Assembly (NCBI GenBank): GCA_964607675.1
Contig: CAZSLC010000007.1
Location: 11,076 to 75,075 of the forward strand
Length of the DNA: 64,000 nt
Reading direction: 5' to 3'
Source of the DNA: CAZSLC01 sp964607675
Lineage (GTDB): Bacteria; Bacteroidota; Bacteroidia; Bacteroidales; UBA932
This document shows positions 18,641 to 27,775 of the stretch, piece after piece (the stretch's first letter is position 1; each line of letters begins with the position of its first letter). The translations under genes and the position numbers were made by a program. The notes under the pieces are model-generated. The model was not told where the DNA came from. It did not search any database and saw only the letters and a list, made by a program, of their open reading frames with translations.

Positions 18641-19258
18641 ATGTTGATAATTGGTATAGCTGGAGGTACAGGCTCTGGAAAAACAACCGTTGTTAAAAAA
18701 ATAACTAATTTTTTTAAGAAAAATGAAGTAGTGGTTATTCCACAAGATTCGTACTACAAGGACAAAAGTTTTTTACCACTTGAAGAGAGACAGCAACAAA
18801 ATTTCGACCATCCTGAATCTATTGATTTTGAACTACTTGTTTCTCAACTACAAACACTTAAAGAGGGAAAAGTGATTAAACAGCCCGTTTATTCATATAT
18901 CACTTGTTCCAGATCTAAAACTGAGACTATAGAGGTTCATCCCTCACATATCATTATAGTAGAAGGAATATTAATATTCACCTGCCATCAACTTAGGAAG
19001 TTACTTGATATCATGGTCTATGTCGATGCTGATGCTGACGACAGACTACTTAGAGTAATATCAAGAGATATTATGGAGAGAGGAAAAAGCGTATCAAATG
19101 TAATGGAGAGATACGAAAAAACAGTGAAACCAATGCACTTGCAATTCATCGAACCGAGCAAAAGATATGCTGATATCATCATTCCGCAGGGAGGACACAA
19201 TAAGGTGGCAATAGATATACTTATCGCAACCATTGAAAAAGCTCTTAAAAATAGATAA
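18641..19258 (+). CDS. udk: Uridine kinase
   Basis: Phosphorylates uridine and cytidine (pyrimidine salvage). 205 residues. P-loop GGTGSGKTT (residues 8-16), the PQDSYYKD segment for substrate binding, and NFDHPESIDF are diagnostic of Udk. Directly behind asnS; its last 26 bases overlap the start of the TonB-like gene. Confidence 0.95.
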   Translation: MLIIGIAGGTGSGKTTVVKKITNFFKKNEVVVIPQDSYYKDKSFLPLEERQQQNFDHPESIDFELLVSQLQTLKEGKVIKQPVYSYITCSRSKTETIEVHPSHIIIVEGILIFTCHQLRKLLDIMVYVDADADDRLLRVISRDIMERGKSVSNVMERYEKTVKPMHLQFIEPSKRYADIIIPQGGHNKVAIDILIATIEKALKNR

Positions 19259-19952
19259 AGAGAAGAAAGCAGGTCTGTATCTGACAATAATAGTACATCT
19301 TATTGTCTTAATAATCTTTTTATCCATATCCATCAATTCGACCTTGAAGAAAGAGACCTCATTTGTTCTTGATTTTACCAAACAAGAAGAGTTGGAGAAA
19401 GAACAAAAACAATTAGAGCTGGAAGAGAGTGTGAAAGAAGAACTTGATGCACTTATCTCACAAGCCAAAACTCAAACATTGAGAAATGTAGCAGTGGATG
19501 CATCTAATCTAAAGGATGACAGAAGCAAAAATCCATCTCAAGTGTATGAAGATGCTAAAAAATTACAAGAAAAACTTGATGCATCAAGACGAGAGGCCCA
19601 ATCAGAACAGGGAGTAGATCAAATAGCAGAAACAAACAAAAAAGATGAGGATAAAAAGGAGCAAACATATAAAGGTCCTTCAGTCCTTTCATATAGTCTC
19701 AAAGGGAGAAAGGCCATAAGTCTCCCAATTCCCGCATACAAGTGCGTTGGAGGAGGGGATGTTGCTGTCACAATAATTGTTAATAGAAAAGGATATGTCA
19801 CCGCAACACGAATAGTTGATGACGCATCCTCTACAGACGATTGTTTAAGAGAATATGCCATAAAGGCAGCTAAAAGATCAAGGTTCACTGCCTCTGAAGA
19901 GGGCAGTGAAAGGGAAGTAGGTGAAATATTGTACAGATTTATCCCTCAATAG
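19233..19952 (+). CDS. TonB/TolA-like energy-transducer protein
   Basis: 239 residues. The start is TTG 19233 (reading MKKLLKIDKEKK), 26 bases inside udk; no ATG lies before the membrane helix, so a non-ATG start is required. One helix at about residues 14-36, then a long Glu/Lys/Gln-rich segment (about 45-145) that looks helical and lacks the usual TonB Pro-rich linker, then a C-terminal TonB-like alpha/beta domain with DVAVTIIVNRKGYV and ending EILYRFIPQ. Likely spans the periplasm and works with an ExbB/ExbD pair, perhaps the one at 13518-15853. TolA-like is an alternative. Confidence 0.78.
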   Translation: MKKLLKIDKEKKAGLYLTIIVHLIVLIIFLSISINSTLKKETSFVLDFTKQEELEKEQKQLELEESVKEELDALISQAKTQTLRNVAVDASNLKDDRSKNPSQVYEDAKKLQEKLDASRREAQSEQGVDQIAETNKKDEDKKEQTYKGPSVLSYSLKGRKAISLPIPAYKCVGGGDVAVTIIVNRKGYVTATRIVDDASSTDDCLREYAIKAAKRSRFTASEEGSEREVGEILYRFIPQ

Positions 19953-19954
19953 CC

Positions 19955-21538
19955 TTAATCAACGTTCACGGCTCTCTGTAAAACATTATCGATATCGTCA
20001 ATTATTGGATAGAAAGCATTGTCTTCTAACTTTGAGTATCTACCAATCAATGCTCGTAATTGTGTCATTATTACCTTTCCAGATTCGTCCCATTGTGCTT
20101 TCGGTACATCAACAGAATTGGCCCTCAAATAAGAATAGAGAGCACTCTGAAGATTCATATTATCAAGGAGTAAATTCAACTCCTCCATTTGGCTAACCTC
20201 ACCAAGTTGAGAACGATATTTTTCCGCCATCTTCGCACTGAATTTCATCAATAAGGAACGTTTACTTATAGTTAGATATAGATTAGATACGCCAACAGTG
20301 TCAATTGGAACAAATATATCTGGTATAATCCCACCCCCTCCATAAACAACCTTTCCTTTTGAGGTATAGAATTTCAATGAATCATTCTTTGGGATACTGT
20401 CATAGTCTGTCATCTCCCCATGAATATATCTATCTACTATGTCATAAGAGTAATCCTTATCTCCAACGCTATAAGGTTTTTGGATGGATCTTCCAGTCGG
20501 AGTATAAAATCTTGCAACAGTTATGTAAATACCTGATTTATCACTAAAATAAATTGGTTCTTGGACTAGCCCTTTTCCAAAAGAACGTCTTCCAATAATA
20601 TTGCCTCTATCATTATCTTGAATTGCACCCGCCATGATCTCACTTGAAGAGGCAGAGTTTTCATTAATTAAAACTGACAATTCCATATTCAGCAATTTAC
20701 CCATTCCATCAGCAAAGAACTCCTGTTTATTTCTATGGAGTCCCTGCATATATACTATTAGATCACCTTTATCAAGAAACTCATTGGATAACAAAAGTGC
20801 TTGGTCAAGAAAGCCTCCAGTATTATCCCTTAAATCAAAAATCAGTTTATTTGCCCCGTTTTCTACCAATGGTGTAACTGCCTTCATGAACTCTGAATAG
20901 CTATTCTTAGAGAACTTAGAGAGCTTTACATAGGCAGTAGTGTCATTAAGCATATAGGCAACATCTATACTTTTGACTGGTATTTTTCCCCTAACGACAT
21001 CAAAAGAGAGTGCCTCTTCCCCCCTTAAGACACCAATATTGACCTTTGTACCCGATTTCCCCCTCATCAGAGCAACCATCGAATCTTGAGGAGTTTTGGT
21101 GCCAGCAATTACCCTCTCCCCCACCTTAATAATTTTATCCCCAGACAATAGTCCAGCTTTTTCTGAAGGACCTCCAACAATTACATTTATCACAATAGCA
21201 GTATCTTCGGGAACATTAAAAAGGAGCCCTACTCCATCGAAATTGCCCTCTAACCCCTCTCGCGAATCTTCCAAGTCTTTAGGCGGAAGATAAACAGTAT
21301 GTGGATCCAGCTTTTTTAGGACCAATGGAATCACTGTTTCATTAATCTTTGTAAAATCAACGCTATCCACATAATTCTCCTCTATCTGCTCATAAATAAG
21401 TGCCAATTTACCAATACGATTGTAACGCTCGATAATCATATTGTTCTTTTTGGTATATACAATAGTTGTTGCCAAACTTCCCAATAAAATCAAGGCAACG
21501 CTCCATAAAAGGAGTTTAAATACATTTTTCTTATCCAT
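19955..21538 (-). CDS. ctpA: S41-family C-terminal processing peptidase
   Basis: Periplasmic Ser-Lys protease with a PDZ domain, trimming or degrading envelope proteins. I start at ATG 21538 (MDKKNVFK), giving 527 residues; a TTG seven codons upstream would overlap dCMP deaminase. N-terminal signal anchor (about residues 6-27), PDZ domain (about 80-170, GGPSEKAGLLSGDKII), and the S41 core with LIFDLRDNTGGFLDQA, ENSASSSEIMAGAIQD (Ser nucleophile) and RRSFGKGLVQ (Lys base). Convergent with the TonB-like gene, 2 bases apart, and last in a five-gene - strand run. Confidence 0.94.
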   Translation of the reverse strand: MDKKNVFKLLLWSVALILLGSLATTIVYTKKNNMIIERYNRIGKLALIYEQIEENYVDSVDFTKINETVIPLVLKKLDPHTVYLPPKDLEDSREGLEGNFDGVGLLFNVPEDTAIVINVIVGGPSEKAGLLSGDKIIKVGERVIAGTKTPQDSMVALMRGKSGTKVNIGVLRGEEALSFDVVRGKIPVKSIDVAYMLNDTTAYVKLSKFSKNSYSEFMKAVTPLVENGANKLIFDLRDNTGGFLDQALLLSNEFLDKGDLIVYMQGLHRNKQEFFADGMGKLLNMELSVLINENSASSSEIMAGAIQDNDRGNIIGRRSFGKGLVQEPIYFSDKSGIYITVARFYTPTGRSIQKPYSVGDKDYSYDIVDRYIHGEMTDYDSIPKNDSLKFYTSKGKVVYGGGGIIPDIFVPIDTVGVSNLYLTISKRSLLMKFSAKMAEKYRSQLGEVSQMEELNLLLDNMNLQSALYSYLRANSVDVPKAQWDESGKVIMTQLRALIGRYSKLEDNAFYPIIDDIDNVLQRAVNVD

Positions 21539-21539
21539 A

Positions 21540-21956
21540 TTAATATTTACATACCTCAATATTAGCTCGCCTCAACAAATCTATCCCATCTGTAACTCTA
21601 TATTCATCTTGATATATCACCCTCTTGATACCAGCCTGTATTATCAATTTAGCACATTCTAAACATGGCGCAGCTGTTACATAAAGGGTTGCCCCCTCAC
21701 TACTATTACTTGATTTTGCTACTTTAGTAATAGCATTGGCCTCAGCATGAAGCACATATGGTTTAGTAAGACCTCCCTCCTGCTCACAGATATTTTCAAA
21801 ACCAGAAGGGGTACCATTATACCCGTCAGAAATAATCATCTTATCTTTTACAATCAATGCACCTACTTGTCTCCTCTTACAATAGGAGTTTTCAGACCAC
21901 ACCCTCGCCATCTTGAGGTAGCTCAAATCGAATTGTTTTTGTTTTTCATCAGTCAT
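21540..21956 (-). CDS. dCMP deaminase family protein (ComEB-like)
   Basis: Zinc-dependent deaminase converting dCMP to dUMP for thymidylate synthesis. 138 residues. Zinc and proton-transfer residues are in HAEANAI (His, Glu) and PCLECAKLI (two Cys); SDGYNGTPSGFENICE is the conserved substrate loop of this family. The stop lies 1 base before the ctpA ATG and the start is 6 bases after the acyl-ligase stop. Confidence 0.93.
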   Translation of the reverse strand: MTDEKQKQFDLSYLKMARVWSENSYCKRRQVGALIVKDKMIISDGYNGTPSGFENICEQEGGLTKPYVLHAEANAITKVAKSSNSSEGATLYVTAAPCLECAKLIIQAGIKRVIYQDEYRVTDGIDLLRRANIEVCKY

Positions 21957-21962
21957 AACAAA

Positions 21963-23615
21963 CTATCTTTGATACAAATATCTTTTAATACTCCTCTTTG
22001 GAGTCTTTTCAAACTCTTCTGGGAAAATTTCAACTGAAGAGATATGAGAATAATTTGGAAAATGTTCATTCATAGCCTTCACACTCTCTTCGAAAATATT
22101 TTGCAAATCTTGCTTGCTCAAGCCATCAGTATCTACTTTTTCAAACTCAGGGTAAATCAAAGCCACCAACTTTCCATCATCTTCAATCACCAAGGACTCA
22201 AGAACATAAGGCATATTATTAATCTCACTTTCAAGCTCTTCAGGATATATATTTTGTCCTGAAGGGCCAAGTATCATACTTTTACAACGCCCTCTGATAT
22301 ACAAAAAACCATCCTTATCAACAACGCCAAGATCGCCAGTTCTAAACCAACCATTCTTTGTGAATGCTGCCTTAGTAGCATCAGGGTTTTTAAAATATCC
22401 TAAGAAAACATTATCTCCTTTCAATAAGATCTCACCTGCAATGTTTTCTGGATCTGGGGAATCAATTTTTATTTTCATACGTGGAGCAGCTTTTCCACAG
22501 GAATACAATCTCGTATTATCCCAAGGCGCATATGAGATAATGGGGCCGCACTCTGTCATTCCATATCCAACTGTAAACTTAAACCCTATCTTTCTAAAAA
22601 ATCTTTCAGCCTCTCTATTAAAGGCGGCTCCCCCCACAATAACCTCTTTAAATGCCCCTCCAAAAGCCTCCTCCAAAGAGGAGTTAATTTTTCTATTGAT
22701 TCTTTGATCTATAACAGGCAGCTGCATAAGAAGTCTTATATCTCTTCGCTCAATCATTGGCTCCAATTTTTTCTTGTATATCTTCTCAATAATCATCGGT
22801 ACAGAAATGATGATATCAGGTTTAATAGATGCAAAAGAATCAAGGATGATTTTTGGAGATGGTAGTCTGTTCAAGAAATGGACATGGGCACCTACCGTCA
22901 TTTCAAATAAAAATTCGAACATCATTCCATAGAGGTGGGCACTTGGCAACAATGAAACACAGTTTGTGGTATTATTCATATGTGGTTCAACCTCCCCAGC
23001 AAATAGGATATTGGATACAAGCGACCTATATGGCAACATCACCCCTTTAGAAAACCCCGAAGTACCAGAAGTATAGCTAATCAAGGCAAGCTCATTGGGT
23101 GAATCCTTATAATAAGAGATAGACTCTTGATTAAAACTATTTGGATATTTCTTCCCAAATAACTCATTAAGATGCTCCCTCGCATCATACACAGCAAGAT
23201 CCTTAGCATATAAAATTGAGAAGTCATTTAAAAGTACAATGGCATCAAGATTAGGCATTTCACTCTGAGACATCCCCTCCCAAACCACATCTCCAACAAA
23301 CAACAATCTCGCCTCTGAATGATTTACAAGATGATAAATATTGGATGTTTTAAATTCGTGCAGAAGTGGAACTGGCACTGCTCCATACGTCAGCGAAGCA
23401 AGAAAAGTAATACACCAATTGGATTGATTTCTCGAACATATTGCGATTTTATCCCCCTTTTTGACTCCACAGATCTTAAAAATTATATGGATTTTTTCAA
23501 TCCTTCTTGCCACATCACGGTAAGATAGAGTCTCTCCTTTGTAATCAGAGAGAGCTTGGCAATTCCAGTTTGTTCTAAAACTCTCTTCGAGTAATTTATT
23601 TAGCGAATGATACAT
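21963..23615 (-). CDS. AMP-forming acyl-CoA/acyl-ACP synthetase
   Basis: Activates a carboxylic acid, probably a fatty acid, as acyl-AMP and transfers it to CoA or ACP. ATG 23615 follows the ABC exporter stop by one base; a GTG at 23636 would overlap it. 550 residues. P-loop SYTSGTSGFSKGV (about 180), YGMTECGPI, RTGDLGVVDKDGF, RGRCKSMILGPSGQNIYPEE, and the C-terminal catalytic Lys in KTPKRSIKRY. There is no FDxS-type amino-acid Asp, unlike the ligase at 46904, so a fatty-acid type is preferred. Co-transcription with an MsbA-type exporter fits lipid turnover, but the substrate is not shown. Confidence 0.88.
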   Translation of the reverse strand: MYHSLNKLLEESFRTNWNCQALSDYKGETLSYRDVARRIEKIHIIFKICGVKKGDKIAICSRNQSNWCITFLASLTYGAVPVPLLHEFKTSNIYHLVNHSEARLLFVGDVVWEGMSQSEMPNLDAIVLLNDFSILYAKDLAVYDAREHLNELFGKKYPNSFNQESISYYKDSPNELALISYTSGTSGFSKGVMLPYRSLVSNILFAGEVEPHMNNTTNCVSLLPSAHLYGMMFEFLFEMTVGAHVHFLNRLPSPKIILDSFASIKPDIIISVPMIIEKIYKKKLEPMIERRDIRLLMQLPVIDQRINRKINSSLEEAFGGAFKEVIVGGAAFNREAERFFRKIGFKFTVGYGMTECGPIISYAPWDNTRLYSCGKAAPRMKIKIDSPDPENIAGEILLKGDNVFLGYFKNPDATKAAFTKNGWFRTGDLGVVDKDGFLYIRGRCKSMILGPSGQNIYPEELESEINNMPYVLESLVIEDDGKLVALIYPEFEKVDTDGLSKQDLQNIFEESVKAMNEHFPNYSHISSVEIFPEEFEKTPKRSIKRYLYQR

Positions 23616-23616
23616 A

Positions 23617-25440
23617 TTAAAATGTTTGTAGTTCACAAAGATGGGAATATATCCCTTTTTGTTTCAATAATTCTGCATGCGTCCCTCTTTCAATAATTGT
23701 GCCCTGTTGTAATACCACAATTTCATCAGCATGCTGAATTGTAGAGAGCCTATGAGCTATCACTATTGACGTTCTATTCTCCATTAATTTGGTGAGAGCA
23801 TCCTGAACAAGGCGTTCGCTCTCTGTGTCGAGGGCAGAGGTCGCCTCATCAAGTATCAGAATGGGGGGATTTTTTAGCACCGCTCTTGCAATTGCAAGTC
23901 TTTGACGCTGGCCACCAGATAGTTTAGCCCCTCTATCTCCAATATTTGTATCATACCCATTGTCCATTTGGACAATAAATTCATCAGCATTAGCAATTTT
24001 AGCAGCTCTTACCACATCCTCACGTGTGACATTTTCCATTCCGAAAGTGATATTATTCAGGACAGTGTCATTGAAAAGAATAGCTTCTTGAGTAACAATC
24101 CCCATAAGGGAAATAAGATCCTTCTGATTGTATTCTCTAATGTCATGACCATCTAAGTAAATCCCCCCTTCACTCACATCATAGAAGCGGGGAAGCAAAT
24201 CTGCCATAGTTGATTTTCCAGCTCCAGAAGGGCCTACTATTGCCACCATTTTCCCCTTGGAAATATCAAGATTGATCCCTTTTAGGACAGGTTCATGCTC
24301 ATAACTAAAACTGACATTTTTAAACTCAATTTTGTCATTAAAAGAGGAGACACTTATAGGATTTTCCACATTTTTTATAGCTGCCTCCTGATCAAGGATT
24401 GCAAAAATTCTGTTTCCAGAGACCAAACCTTTCTGAACATTGGCGTAGGCAGTTGCAATGGCCTTTGAAGGCTCAAGGACTCTCCAGTAAAAACCAATAT
24501 AAACGACAAAGGCAGGGAGAGACATCCCCAACTCCCCATTGATCTGTAACCATCCTCCATAAAAAAGCACAGATGCAGCAACAGAAATACCCAAAAATTC
24601 TGATAGCGGAGAGGCAAGCTCCTGTCTTCTAAAAATAGATCTACTGACTACTTTATGCTCTTCATTAGTTGTTTCAAAATTGTCACGTACATATTTTTGA
24701 GCATTAAATGCTTTAATAATCCTTGCTCCCGATATTGCCTCCTCAAATTGGCTTATAATCCTACCCATCAGAGCTTGCGTCTGGGTAGCACCTCTCCTCA
24801 ACTTTCTTGTTATCCCCCCTATCACCAATGCCGATAGTGGCAATGTAAAAAGTGTAATAAGGGTTAGTTGCGGAGACATAATAAATAGACCTATTAAAAA
24901 ACCTATAATCAAAAGTGGCTCCCTAAAAATAATATGGAAGCTACTTGCAACACTATTTTGAACTTCATTGACATCATTAGAAACACTTGATAGAATATCG
25001 CCCTTACGTTGACTATGGAAATAACCAATATGTAGTTTTGTGATTTTCTGAAAAAGATCTGTACGGATATTTTTCATAATCACAGTTTTCATGTTGACCA
25101 AGATTCTTTGAGAAATGTACCTTGTAAGATTAGAAAAAAATGAGGCAGATATAAGTATCACACATACATACAAAAGCCCTTTTAAAACACCACTTGACTC
25201 CAATATATCTGTTAAATAATATTGGAAAACACCCTTTACATAGTCAAGCGTAAAGGAGAACTCTGGAATAACGCTATATTTTTCCACCGAATCAGGGTCA
25301 AAAAGGACTGTAAGCAAAGGATCTATAAGGGCATAATTAGCAACTCCAAAAATAACTGATAAGATTGAGAGTATTAGATAAGTAGGCCAATATTTGCCAT
25401 AGGGCTTGCCATATGCGAGAAGTCTTTTAAAAGTATTCAT
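23617..25440 (-). CDS. ABC exporter, MsbA-type (fused permease and ATPase)
   Basis: 607 residues: six membrane helices in the first ~330, then the ATPase. Walker A GPSGAGKST (about 407-415), signature LSGGQRQRLAIARAVL, Walker B PILILDEATSALD, and H-loop IVIAHRLST. Length and gene order resemble the Bacteroidota lipid flippase usually called MsbA, but multidrug exporters have the same architecture, so the substrate is open. Between the 739-aa unknown (7 bases upstream) and the acyl ligase. Confidence 0.9.
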   Translation of the reverse strand: MNTFKRLLAYGKPYGKYWPTYLILSILSVIFGVANYALIDPLLTVLFDPDSVEKYSVIPEFSFTLDYVKGVFQYYLTDILESSGVLKGLLYVCVILISASFFSNLTRYISQRILVNMKTVIMKNIRTDLFQKITKLHIGYFHSQRKGDILSSVSNDVNEVQNSVASSFHIIFREPLLIIGFLIGLFIMSPQLTLITLFTLPLSALVIGGITRKLRRGATQTQALMGRIISQFEEAISGARIIKAFNAQKYVRDNFETTNEEHKVVSRSIFRRQELASPLSEFLGISVAASVLFYGGWLQINGELGMSLPAFVVYIGFYWRVLEPSKAIATAYANVQKGLVSGNRIFAILDQEAAIKNVENPISVSSFNDKIEFKNVSFSYEHEPVLKGINLDISKGKMVAIVGPSGAGKSTMADLLPRFYDVSEGGIYLDGHDIREYNQKDLISLMGIVTQEAILFNDTVLNNITFGMENVTREDVVRAAKIANADEFIVQMDNGYDTNIGDRGAKLSGGQRQRLAIARAVLKNPPILILDEATSALDTESERLVQDALTKLMENRTSIVIAHRLSTIQHADEIVVLQQGTIIERGTHAELLKQKGIYSHLCELQTF

Positions 25441-25447
25441 TATAGTA

Positions 25448-27667
25448 TTATTTCTTCAATTTAAAATTACCATTAAGTAGGTCTAAGATCTGTTCTTTAC
25501 CATCAATAGTTGTCACTACTACAGATGATTGAGATGATGGAGTGATTTTTGTATCTATGGCGAGTCTCTTTTTATTAGCAAACTCAGCAACTGGCACACC
25601 GTCAGAGTTAAATATCTGAGTTTGCTGAGAGAGCCTCACAACCCAATAACGATTATCACCCACAACCAATAACTCAGGTAATGATAGTATCTTTTCTTGT
25701 GGAGAGATCACATTCCAACCCCCAATTGGTTGTCCATTTTTGTTATATATTCTTAAGGTATTATCGGAGTGGAGTACCATCAATGTATAATTTCTATTGT
25801 CATTAAAGTCATACACTGTTGGACCGAGCAACACTTCTCCCCCTTTCAATTTAATAGGGAAATTTTTAACAATATTACCTAATCTATCCATCAAGAACAA
25901 AGAAGATCCACTTGCAAAAATCATTTGTAGCTTGTTATTGTTAAGGTAATCAATCTGCCCTACTGTACCGCATAGAGGAGTTTCAAAAGGGACAGTCCAT
26001 ACACCCTTTTTCTTATCATCGAGGAGTCTGAGTTTATTATTCTCCAACTGTTCAAGATAGTTGGTTTTTCCATTAATAAAATTTTTGACAGAGAATGGTC
26101 CTTTTGGCACCTCAACCACAATATTTTCATCATAAAAGCCCTCTACAACCACATTATCAACAATCAACGATGCCTTATACCTTACATTGTTTTTGTAGGG
26201 TTTAATGCTCATATTATAAAAGTTGAAATTGAACTTTCCTAATCCATTCTTTATATTTTCAGCATAATCATCTTTTAGAACTACTCCAATAGAGTCGTTC
26301 AAAGAATTAAGATTAACAAAGCTATCTATCACCCCATCATTCTCAATATGTTCGGAAGCTGCAGTTTGAGAGATATATTTATCAAATGAAAAGTAGTTTG
26401 GATTGGTATTATCAGCAACTATTTTCTTTACATTGGCTTCACTTCCTATCACAACCCAATTTTTCACAATAGAATAATAATCGTTTGAACTTGGTTCAAA
26501 AACCCCACCTAACAACCTTGAAATCAATTTCCCAGAAAAAACATCAAACTTTGCAACATTGTCTGCCTTAACCAAAAGAAGAGATTCAACCTCTCCATTT
26601 ACTAATAAAGATGCCTTAGCTACGTGTTCTACTCCCAACGATAAAAACCAATCTCTTACCGAAACTTCTAACTTTGCCTCTTTTTTAGCCAGTACAAGAA
26701 GATAATTGTAATCACGCTCCAATTTGTGGTATTCTATATAATTGCAATAACCATCTATAAATACCGCTGGATTAGAAATATTTAAGGAAATAAGTGAGAA
26801 TGTATTGAATGGAATCAATTGGTATAAATCACTTTTTGAGCCCTCCTGTGTAGAAAGTAGTGAAGAATAATTACCTATTCCACTATCTGAAATCGAAAAT
26901 CCCTCTATAAGTAACTTTTTCTTATCCAATGAAAGGTTAAAACATGACCACTCTGCGAAGTAATTGACAAAACTGGAATATTTCAAATAAGGATAATTAA
27001 CGCAACCAGAAAACAATTTTCCTACGTTAGAATGATTTAAGAAGATTGATATAGGTCCCTTTTTGTATTTATATATCTCTTGGAATGAAGGGATGTCCAT
27101 AATTGATGACTTTTCGTCAAGATGTCTGATTGATGATTCTAATACAATCATCGAAGAACTCATCAAAAGAAATTTGTCGTATATCGCAAATGAAATGTTA
27201 GGAATGGTACATTTATATATCAAATGCCCTCCATATCTTTTTTGAATCACCCCTTTACACCTATCCACCAAAGATGAAGCAATAGTTTTTTTATCACCAT
27301 CCTCCAGTAGATCAAAAACCATCAACATATCTACCTTATTTCTGCTTGAATAATGGAGAGAAAAAACACCTTTAGAATCTTTTATTTTATCAAATGAAAG
27401 TGTCAAAAACCCATTCAACCCCCCACCTTTTCTCAGAAATGAGTTAAAATGAGAGGATGGGTTAAAAATAGCACTCTCTACCTCATTAAAAGAGTCAAAC
27501 TCCATCAAAAACACAGCATCGGAAGGGATAGCAGACAGATGATCAGAAAATTCGTTGTCAATATTCTCCACATCCTTCGAATAAAAAAGGGAGTAGGAGA
27601 CATATCCGATAATCACTATCAGAATAGTAACAACAATTGAGCAGATAATAACTATCTTTTTATTCAT
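25448..27667 (-). CDS. Membrane-anchored envelope protein of unknown function, C-terminal propeller-like
   Basis: 739 residues. One N-terminal helix (about 4-27) leaves a large extracytoplasmic part. The first ~480 residues start with IPSDAVFLMEFDSFNE, which recalls DUF3352-type proteins but I cannot confirm the family. The last ~200 residues contain repeats such as VYDFNDNRNYTLMVLHSD followed by LRIYNKNGQPIGGW, typical of beta-propeller blades. No catalytic motif is visible. It heads the run with the MsbA-type exporter and acyl ligase, which suggests an envelope or lipid role. Confidence 0.82.
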   Translation of the reverse strand: MNKKIVIICSIVVTILIVIIGYVSYSLFYSKDVENIDNEFSDHLSAIPSDAVFLMEFDSFNEVESAIFNPSSHFNSFLRKGGGLNGFLTLSFDKIKDSKGVFSLHYSSRNKVDMLMVFDLLEDGDKKTIASSLVDRCKGVIQKRYGGHLIYKCTIPNISFAIYDKFLLMSSSMIVLESSIRHLDEKSSIMDIPSFQEIYKYKKGPISIFLNHSNVGKLFSGCVNYPYLKYSSFVNYFAEWSCFNLSLDKKKLLIEGFSISDSGIGNYSSLLSTQEGSKSDLYQLIPFNTFSLISLNISNPAVFIDGYCNYIEYHKLERDYNYLLVLAKKEAKLEVSVRDWFLSLGVEHVAKASLLVNGEVESLLLVKADNVAKFDVFSGKLISRLLGGVFEPSSNDYYSIVKNWVVIGSEANVKKIVADNTNPNYFSFDKYISQTAASEHIENDGVIDSFVNLNSLNDSIGVVLKDDYAENIKNGLGKFNFNFYNMSIKPYKNNVRYKASLIVDNVVVEGFYDENIVVEVPKGPFSVKNFINGKTNYLEQLENNKLRLLDDKKKGVWTVPFETPLCGTVGQIDYLNNNKLQMIFASGSSLFLMDRLGNIVKNFPIKLKGGEVLLGPTVYDFNDNRNYTLMVLHSDNTLRIYNKNGQPIGGWNVISPQEKILSLPELLVVGDNRYWVVRLSQQTQIFNSDGVPVAEFANKKRLAIDTKITPSSQSSVVVTTIDGKEQILDLLNGNFKLKK

Positions 27668-27687
27668 CCATAAACAGGTTTAATTTG

Positions 27688-27695
27688 CAAATGTA
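27688..27695 (-). promoter_or_regulatory. Putative -7 promoter element for the 739-aa gene and exporter run
   Basis: Minus strand reads TACATTTG followed by C, matching TAnnTTTG, 20 bases before the ATG at 27667. It lies just after the hairpin at 27712-27754. The -33 position has no clear TTTG at the usual spacing. Confidence 0.42.
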
Positions 27696-27711
27696 TAAAA
27701 AATGCACAACA

Positions 27712-27754
27712 AAAAGGCCTGATATGGTGATTAAATCAACACATCAGGCCTTTT
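27712..27754 (-). terminator. Hairpin terminator after the FKBP gene
   Basis: Inverted repeat AAAAGGCCTGAT (27712-27723) and ATCAGGCCTTTT (27743-27754), a perfect 12-base stem with a 19-base loop, 21 bases after the FKBP stop. On the minus strand it ends in TTTTTG, a Rho-independent layout. It separates the nhaA-FKBP genes from the exporter run. Confidence 0.78.
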
Positions 27755-27775
27755 AAAATAATTTGTAACTAATAA

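Noticed and set aside
21963..23615. Acyl ligase as a second amino-acid adenylation enzyme
   Set aside because: It lacks the FDxS-type Asp motif and matches long-chain acyl-CoA synthetases more closely in its C-terminal motifs.
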